DNA of 64,000 nt. Source: Candidatus Eremiobacterota bacterium. Lineage in GTDB: Bacteria; Vulcanimicrobiota; CADAWZ01; Ess09-12. A program made the position numbers and the translations under genes. The stretch's first letter is position 1. Every line of letters starts with the position of its first letter. Below, piece after piece: positions 27,963-35,641 of this stretch. The notes under the pieces are model-generated. The model was given only the letters and a program-made list of their open reading frames with translations, had not been told where the DNA came from and did not search any database. The stretch lies in contig JAVHLM010000017.1 of assembly GCA_031082125.1 (NCBI GenBank), positions 62,001 to 126,000 on the forward strand, written 5' to 3'.

Positions 27963-30200
27963 TCACCGCTTTCTTCCGAGAAGAGGAAGCCACAGGAACA
28001 TCCCCAGGAACGCCATGAGAGCCATCAACCTGCAGGTCTCCTCCACTCCCATGAGAGGAATGAAGAGGGTGCCGCACAAAAACGCTCCACAGGCCGCCCC
28101 CAGGTTGTCAATGGTGTTCACAAGCCCGGCGGCCTGGGGGACAGAAGCCCCTCCCCTCAGCGTCATGAAGCCCACAAGAGGGAAGGCCATACCGTTTAAC
28201 ACTCCCATGGAAACAACGAGGCAGAAAAAGAGCGCCTGGGAGGAGAGAAGAGTCCCTGCATGAAGGAAAAGCGGCCCAAGCCCCCTCAGGATCGAGGGAA
28301 GGGCCGCGGCGAAAAGGATGAGCGCCGACTGAAGCACCCAGAAAAAGAGGGGGGCCCTGTCTTTCAAGGCGACCCTGGAAAAAGCCGCCCCCAGGGCCAT
28401 GCCCCCCATGAAGGCTGCCACCACAAGGCCCACCATCTGGTAAAGATATCCATAGAGGTTCTGGTAGGAGAAGAGCAGTACAATCTCCATGCCCATGGCC
28501 GAGAAGCCGAAGACCGCCAGGGAGGCAAGGTAATTGAAGCGCTGCTGGGAGGAAGCGTCAACTTTTCTTTTCACCACGAAGAGGATCCTGGCAAGGATGA
28601 GGAGGGCAAGCACAAGGGCAAAGGTGGAGAGGGAGAAGCGGGAGCATAGCGCCAGAAACCCCGCCATACGTGACCCTGATATTCTGTCCCATATGACAAG
28701 GCTGTAAAAATAGGTGACGGGCCTGAAGTCGGTATTGCAGAGCGATGGCGCCTCCTCCAGCATGGCTCTTGCCTCCCTCACCCTCAGGGGAGGAAAAAAA
28801 TCATCAAACATGAGGGGCGAGAACCGCTCCTCGGGAACATGACGGCCTGCGAAGCGTTTTTTGAGCACGGCGGGATCAGATGTCACCACCCCGGGGGCGT
28901 CACTTGCAAAGAAATACATCGTATCCTGGGGACTTACCTCGACTGAGGGGAACACTTCCCTGAGGGTGCGGTACACTGAGGCATTGTAAAGGCTGTAGAG
29001 AGAGTCCCTGTACTGAGGCGACGAAGAAAGTGAGAGGGCTAAAACCCCTCTCTTGTCCATTATTCTATTGAGGGAAAGGAAAAACTCTCTTGTGTAGAAC
29101 CTGTTGAGCATGGCGCTCGAAGGATCGGGGAGCATTAGAATGACCACATCATAGAGGTTCTTCGCCCTGTTCACGTAATATCTCCCATCGCCGCTTATGA
29201 CGGTCACTTTCCTGTCCTCAAAACCCGAGCGCTCGTAAGGGTCCAGATAAGGCCCCACCATGGCGGAAAGGGCGGAATCGAGAGGCACGTAGTGGAGGGA
29301 CTTTACTCCATGAGCCAGGCATTCGGCAAGAAAGCCTCCCGATGTCTCGCCAATAACGAGGAGCGAAGAAGGCTTCTCGTGCTCGGCAAGGATCATGTGA
29401 GCGGTAAGCCTCACCCCGTAGGGATCAGGAAAAGAAAAGCAATACTGGCCGTTCCCATAGACGCTGTATTGGTCTTCCTGCACGGTAAGGGCCAGGTTCT
29501 GGTATCTCGAATCAATCGAGCTGACCAGGGGCAGGCCTGAGATGAGGGACTCCCAGCGGAGCTTTATGAGGCTCATGTTGAGGGCTTCCACGCGGGGAAA
29601 AAAGAGAAAGACACCGGCCAGCACGGCCCCCATGAGGCCGAGGGAAAGAGGGCCCCTCTTCACCGACGCGGCAAGAAGAAGGAGCATCGCGATACAAAGA
29701 AGGGCCCAGAGAATATGGAGTGATGAGTAACGCTCCACAAGGGCGAAGCTGAAAAGGACCCCCCCCAGAAGGCTTCCAAGAGATTCAAGCGTATACAGGG
29801 AGGCTATGGCTGAGCCATCCTTCCTGTGGCGCGCCATCAGATGGCAGCCCAGGGGGAAAGAAAAGCCTACCACGATGCCATAAGGGGCAATCACAAGGAA
29901 AGCAAGCAGGCACATGGCACCAAAGCTGATATAGAGTCCCTGCGGCACGTGGAGAAGCAGGCGGGCGCTCCTTATAAGGGGCACCTCTCCAAGGGGAATA
30001 AGGGCAAAAAGAAGAAGGCAGAGGGGGAAAAAGCCCTCAAGGTTCCTTTTCCGGGACATGGCCGTGAAAATGAGAGCCCCGAGGGCTATGGAGAAGAGCC
30101 AGACTCCCATTATCATGCCCATGCAGAGCTCGTTCCCGTAAAACACCACAAGGAACTCCCGCACCATCACGGCCTGGATTATCATCGAGGCGCATCCCAT
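27963..30200 (-). CDS. Polytopic membrane protein with spermidine-synthase-like domain
   Basis: A 745-residue protein: about eight N-terminal membrane segments (to about residue 215), a soluble methyltransferase/aminopropyltransferase-like domain (about 225-480), then further membrane segments to the end. The soluble domain keeps VIGETSGGFLAECL (SAM-type loop), VPLDSALS, ISGDGRYYV and LPDPSSAMLNRFYTREFF. In known spermidine synthases the last strand reads ILDLPDP; here it is ILMLPDP, so classical activity is uncertain. The first ATG (30200) has no ribosome-binding site and truncates membrane segment 1. Homology in the preceding 13 codons and GGAGGG five bases before an ATC at 30239 suggest the real start is there. 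It is divergent from the DUF362/AmmeMemoRadiSam operon. Confidence 0.8.
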   Translation of the reverse strand: MGCASMIIQAVMVREFLVVFYGNELCMGMIMGVWLFSIALGALIFTAMSRKRNLEGFFPLCLLLFALIPLGEVPLIRSARLLLHVPQGLYISFGAMCLLAFLVIAPYGIVVGFSFPLGCHLMARHRKDGSAIASLYTLESLGSLLGGVLFSFALVERYSSLHILWALLCIAMLLLLAASVKRGPLSLGLMGAVLAGVFLFFPRVEALNMSLIKLRWESLISGLPLVSSIDSRYQNLALTVQEDQYSVYGNGQYCFSFPDPYGVRLTAHMILAEHEKPSSLLVIGETSGGFLAECLAHGVKSLHYVPLDSALSAMVGPYLDPYERSGFEDRKVTVISGDGRYYVNRAKNLYDVVILMLPDPSSAMLNRFYTREFFLSLNRIMDKRGVLALSLSSSPQYRDSLYSLYNASVYRTLREVFPSVEVSPQDTMYFFASDAPGVVTSDPAVLKKRFAGRHVPEERFSPLMFDDFFPPLRVREARAMLEEAPSLCNTDFRPVTYFYSLVIWDRISGSRMAGFLALCSRFSLSTFALVLALLILARILFVVKRKVDASSQQRFNYLASLAVFGFSAMGMEIVLLFSYQNLYGYLYQMVGLVVAAFMGGMALGAAFSRVALKDRAPLFFWVLQSALILFAAALPSILRGLGPLFLHAGTLLSSQALFFCLVVSMGVLNGMAFPLVGFMTLRGGASVPQAAGLVNTIDNLGAACGAFLCGTLFIPLMGVEETCRLMALMAFLGMFLWLPLLGRKR

Positions 30201-30366
30201 GAAAAAGAAGGAAAGGTACAGCAGGATTCTCGGCTTGATGGCAGCCCTCCAAGAGTATTTCCGAAGGATTCGCCATCTAAGGGACAGACTCTTTTTTTCA
30301 GTGCAAGGCTGCTATAACCAGATACACCTCTCAATAATTTCGGAACCCGGGGAAAAACGGTGTTCG

Positions 30367-30395
30367 TTGACAGCACCCCGGTTCACCCCTATAAT
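30367..30395 (+). promoter_or_regulatory. Consensus sigma-70 promoter for DUF362-AmrS-AmrBA operon
   Basis: TTGACA (30367-30372), a 17-base spacer, TATAAT (30390-30395): a perfect consensus pair 30 bases before the DUF362 start codon. This predicts strong, probably constitutive, vegetative expression unless repressed. Confidence 0.85.
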
Positions 30396-30425
30396 AAGAG
30401 GGAATAGACTCCCCGGGAGGCACCG

Positions 30426-31502
30426 ATGGATGACACGCCGAGCCGCCGGATGTTCCTGGGACAGCTTACAGGGCTTGTCCTCGGCTTCCCGCTTATGGCA
30501 TCGCTTACCTGCAGCCACAAGGTGGCAGGAACAGGAAGTGCTGGACCCGCAGGGGAGCACCCGTCGCCCGTACCGGCCGAGATAAGGAAGAGGCTTGTCG
30601 AGGTCCGCTCCGGCAAGGTCCTCTCCGCGGAGAATACTGTCAACAGCAAAGTGCTCGAACAGATGCTCACCTGCGCCATGGAACGCCTCACCGCCTGCCA
30701 TGGTGACGCCGCGTGGCAGAAGCTTTTCTCACCTTCCGACATGGTGGCCCTCAAGGTGAACTGCCTGGCGGGGAAACGCCTCTCCACCCACCGGGAGCTT
30801 GTGAATGCCATCGTTTCCGGCCTCACGAGAGCGGGCGTTCAGAGCTCGAGGATTATCATTTATGACCGCACCTCAGAGGAACTCAGGCAGGCAGGCTTTT
30901 CCCTCAGCAGGTCAGGCGGCGCGGCCCGCTGCTTTGGCACTGATGAGCCGGGAGTCGGCTACGATGAGGAGCCTACCATCTCAGGCGAGGTGGCAAGCCG
31001 CTTCTCCACCATCATCAGCAGGGAATGCACCGCCCTCATCAATGTGCCGGTCCTGAAGGACCATGACCTCTGCGGCCTCTCGGCGGCCCTCAAGAACCAT
31101 CTGGGTTCCATAGACAATCCCAACAAGTACCACCCCAACGGCGGGGACCCTTACATAGCCGATATCAATGCCTCGCCGCTCCTCCTCAGCAAGAGCAGGC
31201 TCATCATCTGCGATGCCCTTGAAGCCCTTTATGACGGCGGTCCCGCTTACAATCCCGCTGGAACCTGGTCCTACGGCGGCATCCTTGCAGGCTGTGATCC
31301 CGTGGCCCTCGACACGAGAGCCCTCTCCATCATAGAGGCAAAGCGCAGGGAGATGAAACTGCCGACACTCTCCGATGAAAAGCGCTTCCCTCACTATATC
31401 GCCCGGGCCGCTGACAGCGACCACCGCGTGGGTGAGGGGGACTTTTCAAAGGTGGAGCACATGCTCATTGACCCTCTCGAGTGTGAAGGAAAGGGGGACT
31501 GA
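30426..31502 (+). CDS. DUF362-domain protein with Tat-type signal
   Basis: A 358-residue protein. The N-terminus SRRMFLGQLTGLVLGF is a twin-arginine signal, predicting export of a folded, perhaps cofactor-bearing protein. The rest matches the DUF362 pattern: DMVALKVNCLAG, IIIYDRT, LINVPVLKDHDLCGLSAALKNHLGSIDNP, and ILAGCDPVALDTRALSIIE near the C-terminus. DUF362 proteins often accompany iron-sulfur proteins, but their activity is not established. GGGAGG lies five bases before the ATG, and a consensus promoter lies 30 bases upstream. AmrS starts seven bases after its stop codon, so the two are tightly coupled. Confidence 0.85.
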   Translation: MDDTPSRRMFLGQLTGLVLGFPLMASLTCSHKVAGTGSAGPAGEHPSPVPAEIRKRLVEVRSGKVLSAENTVNSKVLEQMLTCAMERLTACHGDAAWQKLFSPSDMVALKVNCLAGKRLSTHRELVNAIVSGLTRAGVQSSRIIIYDRTSEELRQAGFSLSRSGGAARCFGTDEPGVGYDEEPTISGEVASRFSTIISRECTALINVPVLKDHDLCGLSAALKNHLGSIDNPNKYHPNGGDPYIADINASPLLLSKSRLIICDALEALYDGGPAYNPAGTWSYGGILAGCDPVALDTRALSIIEAKRREMKLPTLSDEKRFPHYIARAADSDHRVGEGDFSKVEHMLIDPLECEGKGD

Positions 31503-31509
31503 AACGGCC

Positions 31510-32628
31510 ATGGTGAGCCGACGGCAGTTCCTGAAATCCCTGTGTCTTTTCTCCTGCACCGCTCCTTTTGTTTCGGGGCTTCTGGGCAGCACCGGGAGTG
31601 ATCCCCTCGCCCCCTTCACAAGAAAAGCCCGCTATTATGAAAAACTGCCGGGAAGGAGGGTCCGGTGCACCCTCTGCCCGAGGGAATGCCGGGTGGGAAA
31701 CAGGGAGCGCGGTTACTGCGGGGTAAGGGAAAACCGGGACGGCGAATATTATACCCTTGTCTATGGGAATCCCTGCTCCCTCGGTATCGATCCCATTGAA
31801 AAAAAGCCTTTCTTCCACTTCCTGCCCGGCACGGGAGCCTTCTCCCTCTCGACGGCAGGGTGCAATATGAACTGCCGCTACTGCCAGAACTGGGAGATTT
31901 CCCAGTCACGGCCTGAAAACGTGCGCTGGCAGTCTCTCTTCCCGAAAGATGCCGTAAAAGAAGCGCAAAGACGCCAGTGCCGCTCGATCTTGGGGACCTA
32001 CGCAGAGCCCACGGTATTCTTTGAATATATGCTTGCCATTGCCCGCGAAGCCCGGCAGCAGGGCCTCAAATCAGCAATAGTCTCGGCGGGCTTCACCAGG
32101 AAAGAACCCATGGAGGAGTTCCTGAAAGCACTCGATGCCGTCAAGATAGATCTGAAATCCTTCGATGACGAGTTCTACCGGAAAATCTGCGTGGGGGAGA
32201 GGGCGCCGGTCCTCGAGACCCTTAAAACCATAAGAAAGTCAGAAGTGTGGCTCGAGATAGTCTATCTTGTGGTGCCTACCCTCAACGACTCGATGGACAA
32301 AATAAAGGAAATGTGCCAGTGGATAAAGAAAGAACTGGGAAGCGACGTGCCCCTTCATTTTACGAGGTTTCACCCGATATACAAGCTCAAGAATCTGCCG
32401 TCAACTCCCGTAGCGACACTTCAGAAGGCCCGTAACGCGGCCATGGCGGAGGGCCTGCACTATGTCTATACGGGGAATGTTCCCGGCGATCCAGGCGAAA
32501 ACACATACTGCCACCATTGCAGAAAGCCTGTAATAGAGCGTGCCGGCTTCATGATAAAGAAAATACACCTTATCAAGGGAAAATGCCCTTATTGTAAAGA
32601 GCGGATTCCCGGTGTATGGGAGGGATGA
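31510..32628 (+). CDS. amrS: AmmeMemoRadiSam system radical SAM enzyme, with Tat signal
   Basis: A 372-residue protein of the AmrS family (pyruvate formate-lyase-activase-like). It has an N-terminal Cys cluster (CTLCPRECRVGNRERGYCG), the radical SAM motif CNMNCRYCQNW, VKIDLKSFDDEFYRKIC, and the C-terminal CHHC ... CPYC zinc-type motif with IPGVW. The system's chemistry is unknown. The N-terminus MVSRRQFLKS fits the twin-arginine consensus exactly and is followed by a hydrophobic core, so the enzyme appears exported or membrane-anchored, which is unusual for a radical SAM protein. The ATG at 31510 was chosen because it puts the Tat motif at the N-terminus; GGGGG lies 11 bases upstream. It sits between DUF362 and AmrBA. 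Confidence 0.9.
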   Translation: MVSRRQFLKSLCLFSCTAPFVSGLLGSTGSDPLAPFTRKARYYEKLPGRRVRCTLCPRECRVGNRERGYCGVRENRDGEYYTLVYGNPCSLGIDPIEKKPFFHFLPGTGAFSLSTAGCNMNCRYCQNWEISQSRPENVRWQSLFPKDAVKEAQRRQCRSILGTYAEPTVFFEYMLAIAREARQQGLKSAIVSAGFTRKEPMEEFLKALDAVKIDLKSFDDEFYRKICVGERAPVLETLKTIRKSEVWLEIVYLVVPTLNDSMDKIKEMCQWIKKELGSDVPLHFTRFHPIYKLKNLPSTPVATLQKARNAAMAEGLHYVYTGNVPGDPGENTYCHHCRKPVIERAGFMIKKIHLIKGKCPYCKERIPGVWEG

Positions 32629-32633
32629 GATCA

Positions 32634-34187
32634 ATGCGCCTTAGTGCCTGGAGTGCCTTTCTTGTCATCATGATAAGCCTGTGCTTTCTCTCCCCCCACC
32701 AGGGATGCGCTTCCCAGAAAGCTGCGGAGAAGAGAGAAGAAGCGGCGTCCTCGCCAAGGGAAGAGGAGCCTCTCAAGAAGCCCAATGTGGCAGGGCAGTT
32801 TTACCGCGACGACAGGGAAGCGCTCACGAAGGAACTGAAGGGGTATCTGGAAAAGGCCGGGGCAGCCCCTCCTGGCACCGAAGAGGTCTGCGGTATCGTC
32901 TCACCCCATGCCGGCACCATCTACTCGGGACCTGTGGCAGCTTATGGATACCGCCTTGTCAAGGGGCTTCCCTCCAGGACCGTTATCATTATCGCGCCAA
33001 CTCACCATTTCGACTTCGAAGGCTTTGCCGTCTATGACCGCGGTGCCTTCAGGACCCCCCTGGGTGACGTGCCTGTTGACAGGGCCATGGCACAGAGGCT
33101 CATGGAAAAGTGTTCCCTGGTCAAGAAGCAGTATGAGCCTTTTGAAAGGGAGCACAGCCTCGAGCTCCAGATCCCTTTCCTGCAGGTGGCCCTTGAGGAT
33201 TTCAAGATCGTGCCCCTCATCGCCGGCAGGAACGACCTTGAAGGGTGCAGAAAGCTTGCCCAGGCAATGGCCTCACTCTTCGGGCCCTCAGAAACGCGGC
33301 CGGTGCTGCTTGTGGCAAGCTCTGATCTCTCCCACTACCACCCTTACAAGGAGGCGCAGTCCATAGACGGGAAAACCATCAAAGCCATAGAGAAAATGGA
33401 TGCTCCGGCACTCCTCGGGGAAGGCGCCGGGAACTGCGAACTCTGCGGCGCGGTCCCCGTGGCCACCGTGATTCTTGCCATGAAAGAGCTCGGGTGCAGG
33501 CCCGTCCTTCTCAAATATGCCAATTCGGGTGACACTGCAGGCGATAAAAGCCGCGTCGTAGGCTATGCTTCCGTGGCTTTCTCAAGAAAACCAGAGACAG
33601 GGAAGGTGAAAGGTATGAAAGATGAATTCCTCACCGGGGAAGACAAGAAAGAGCTCCTTGTGATGGCAAGGAAGACCCTTGAAGAGTATCTCAAGACAGG
33701 CAAAAAGCCTGAGTTCTTCAAGGACAGCCCCATCCCCGAAAACCTCAAGATGGAAACAGGCATGTTTGTGACCCTTCACAAGCATGGCGCCCTCAGGGGA
33801 TGCATCGGGCACCTTACAGGAGGCGACGCACTCTATAAGTCCGTGGTGGAACTCGCAATCTCATCGGCGACGAGAGACACGCGCTTTCCCCAGGTGAAAT
33901 ATGACGAGCTCAAGGATATCCACATAGAAATCTCGGTAATGTCGCCCCTCAGGCGTGCCGAGAGCGCCGACGAGATCGTGATGGGGAAGCATGGCGTCAT
34001 TGTGAGAAAAGGCTTCCACAGCGGGGTCTTTCTTCCCCAGGTGGCTACCGAGACCGGGTGGACCAAGGAGGAGTTCATGAGCCAGCTCTGCTGGCAGAAA
34101 GCGGGACTTTCTCCCGATGCCTGGAAGGAAAAGGATACGGAACTCCTCATTTTCACCGCTGACGTGTTCGGAGAACCGGAAAAGTGA
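32634..34187 (+). CDS. AmmeMemoRadiSam system protein B / protein A fusion, exported
   Basis: A 517-residue fusion. Residues 1-30 are a signal peptide, possibly a lipoprotein signal (Cys in HQGCAS). Residues about 50-325 are a Memo-like (AmrB) domain: SPHAGTIYSGPVAAYGY, IIAPTHHFDF, EREHSLELQIPFLQ, ASSDLSHYHPY with the conserved His residues. Residues about 335-515 are an AMMECR1 (AmrA) domain: HGALRGCIGHL, SATRDTRFPQV and SGVFLPQVATETGW. The ATG at 32634 has GGGAGGG nine bases upstream and overlaps nothing; an ATG at 32625 overlaps the amrS stop codon. With AmrS and DUF362 it completes a three-gene operon that makes all three AmmeMemoRadiSam components. Confidence 0.9.
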   Translation: MRLSAWSAFLVIMISLCFLSPHQGCASQKAAEKREEAASSPREEEPLKKPNVAGQFYRDDREALTKELKGYLEKAGAAPPGTEEVCGIVSPHAGTIYSGPVAAYGYRLVKGLPSRTVIIIAPTHHFDFEGFAVYDRGAFRTPLGDVPVDRAMAQRLMEKCSLVKKQYEPFEREHSLELQIPFLQVALEDFKIVPLIAGRNDLEGCRKLAQAMASLFGPSETRPVLLVASSDLSHYHPYKEAQSIDGKTIKAIEKMDAPALLGEGAGNCELCGAVPVATVILAMKELGCRPVLLKYANSGDTAGDKSRVVGYASVAFSRKPETGKVKGMKDEFLTGEDKKELLVMARKTLEEYLKTGKKPEFFKDSPIPENLKMETGMFVTLHKHGALRGCIGHLTGGDALYKSVVELAISSATRDTRFPQVKYDELKDIHIEISVMSPLRRAESADEIVMGKHGVIVRKGFHSGVFLPQVATETGWTKEEFMSQLCWQKAGLSPDAWKEKDTELLIFTADVFGEPEK

Positions 34188-34278
34188 CCATCGCCGGGGC
34201 CCTGCGGTGCAAAGAAGGAATATAGGGCAGCATACCGAATGAATAGGACAGGTTGAGTTGACGAAAGGAGGGCTCCTA

Positions 34279-34776
34279 TTGCTCTGCCTGAAATGCGGAC
34301 ACAACAACGCCCAGGGAGCTAATTACTGCACCCGCTGCAACGCGGCGCTCCCCAAGATGACCCAGACTGACACGGCGCCGCCCACCAAGGTGAACGAGCG
34401 TTACATGCAGCTCAAGGAAGCCGGCGAGAAAGCCAAGAGCGGCGAGTGGACAATTGAGCAGTACGGGAAGTTTCTCCAGGATATCCAGGCCATCCTTGCT
34501 CAGAAGGAGCAGGAAATCCGAGAGATAGAGATCCCCGAGGAAGCAATCGAGGAATTCGCCGAGGAGCTGGAAGTGGGCTTTAACGGGATTGAGCTTTACA
34601 ACCAGGGCATCGCCAACATGCTCCTTTTCCTTGAGGACAAGAACGCCGACCACATTGACTACGGCCTTGAGCTCGTCCATGAAGGAAACGAGAAGATAAA
34701 CGAGGCAATGCGCATCAACAGGGAAAACAGGCGGAAGCTCGAGGAGATGTATATCGACAACTCGACTCTCATGTAA
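34279..34776 (+). CDS. Zinc-ribbon helical-module protein (paralogue of 25596)
   Basis: A 165-residue protein. An N-terminal zinc ribbon (CLKCGHNNAQGANYCTRC) is followed by a helical domain with KSGEWTIEQYGKFLQDIQ, IPEEAIEEFAEELE, IANMLLFLEDKNADHIDYGL and NEKINEAMRINREN. It is clearly the same architecture as the protein at 25596. The start is a TTG at 34279 with AAAGGAGGG six bases upstream; an earlier in-frame TTG at 34258 lacks a ribosome-binding site, and this choice gives MLCLKCGH, parallel to MLCPGCGH in the paralogue. It follows amrBA by 91 bases and ends at a bidirectional terminator. Function unknown. Confidence 0.78.
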   Translation: MLCLKCGHNNAQGANYCTRCNAALPKMTQTDTAPPTKVNERYMQLKEAGEKAKSGEWTIEQYGKFLQDIQAILAQKEQEIREIEIPEEAIEEFAEELEVGFNGIELYNQGIANMLLFLEDKNADHIDYGLELVHEGNEKINEAMRINRENRRKLEEMYIDNSTLM

Positions 34777-34790
34777 GGTTTAAAGACAGG

Positions 34791-34826
34791 AAAAAAAAAG
34801 AGGCTTTGCAAAGCCTCTTTTTTTTT
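34791..34826. terminator. Bidirectional terminator
   Basis: Nine A, GAGGCTTTGCAAAGCCTC (self-complementary), nine T. It lies between the plus-strand zinc-ribbon gene (stop at 34776) and the minus-strand Pro-rich gene (stop at 34843) and can serve both. Confidence 0.92.
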
Positions 34827-34842
34827 CCCTGTTTTCCCTCCG

Positions 34843-35553
34843 TCAGCCCGCGAGAACCTGGGCCCACTTCGCCGATATGGCATCTCTCACCTTGGCGCGG
34901 TTCGCCGCCGCCTCCGAGATTATCTTCATGATGTCGGTCTGGAGGTCCTGGAGCATCTGGAAGATCTTCCACATGTGCTTCTGGCGCTCCACGGCCATCT
35001 GCCAGTAAGCCTCGTTGGACTGGAGCTGGTCAGTCTGGGCCATCTGGGCCATCTGGGACTGCGAAGAGGACGACGACTGATCACCAGGGCCTCCCGGAGG
35101 CGCCACGGGGCCCGGAGGCTGTGAAGGATCCGGCGAGGGGCCCGGCGGATTCGGTGGTGAGCCGGGGGGGCATGATCCGCCGCATTTTCCCGGTCCCGGC
35201 GGAAGTCCCCCGCCAGGCATTCCATCCATAAATGAGGGAAGCTCCATCCCCTGCGAAGCCGGCTGCTGGGTGCCTCCGCCTGAAAGCCCCGCCATCGTAT
35301 CGGTTGCAGACCTCACCTCTTCTCTTTTCTCATCAGTGCCGAGGTTCTGAGCCTGCCCTGTCTGGGCACCGGCTCTCGGCCCCTCCTGCTTTGAAAGCTC
35401 TGCATGGTCCACTGTATCGGCAGGCACAAGGGCGGTGGTCTCTCCCTCGGTCTCTCTCTTCTTTGCTCCCTCGCGCTGTGCGCCAACCTGCTGGGCGTTC
35501 TTTATATAGTCAGATGTCTTCGGCCCCACCGGGCCTGCTCCCTGAATCGCCAT
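34843..35553 (-). CDS. Low-complexity Pro/Gly/Gln-rich protein
   Basis: A 236-residue protein of unknown function. Residues 1-90 are charged and polar; about 100-165 is Pro/Gly-rich with CGGSCPPG; then SSSSSQSQMAQMAQ and a C-terminal amphipathic helix (EAYWQMAVERQKHMWKIFQMLQDLQTDIMKIISEAA) of about 60 residues. No signal peptide or membrane segment is seen. GGAGGAGG precedes the ATG and a near-consensus promoter lies upstream. The mixture of disorder and one long helix recalls secretion substrates or assembly factors, but this is only a compositional impression. A palindrome, GTTAAC-AAAAT-GTTAAC, lies ten bases above the -35 box. Confidence 0.72.
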   Translation of the reverse strand: MAIQGAGPVGPKTSDYIKNAQQVGAQREGAKKRETEGETTALVPADTVDHAELSKQEGPRAGAQTGQAQNLGTDEKREEVRSATDTMAGLSGGGTQQPASQGMELPSFMDGMPGGGLPPGPGKCGGSCPPGSPPNPPGPSPDPSQPPGPVAPPGGPGDQSSSSSQSQMAQMAQTDQLQSNEAYWQMAVERQKHMWKIFQMLQDLQTDIMKIISEAAANRAKVRDAISAKWAQVLAG

Positions 35554-35586
35554 CGCAGCCTCCTCCTTGTAGAAATCCTTAATTTC

Positions 35587-35615
35587 ATTATATCAGGGGG
35601 GATTTTAAAAGTAAA
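35587..35615 (-). promoter_or_regulatory. Promoter of Pro-rich gene
   Basis: On the minus strand, TTTACT (35615-35610), 17 bases, TATAAT (35592-35587). The start codon is 34 bases beyond the -10 box. Confidence 0.72.
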
Positions 35616-35624
35616 CATCCGCAC

Positions 35625-35641
35625 GTTAACAAAATGTTAAC
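35625..35641. promoter_or_regulatory. GTTAAC palindrome upstream of Pro-rich gene
   Basis: GTTAAC-AAAAT-GTTAAC. It overlaps the stop codon of the LpxB-related gene and sits ten bases above the -35 box of the next gene. The ten bases GTTAACAAAA also occur at 15379-15388, 72 bases above the HD-GYP start codon, the same distance as here. A shared operator is possible. Confidence 0.4.
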
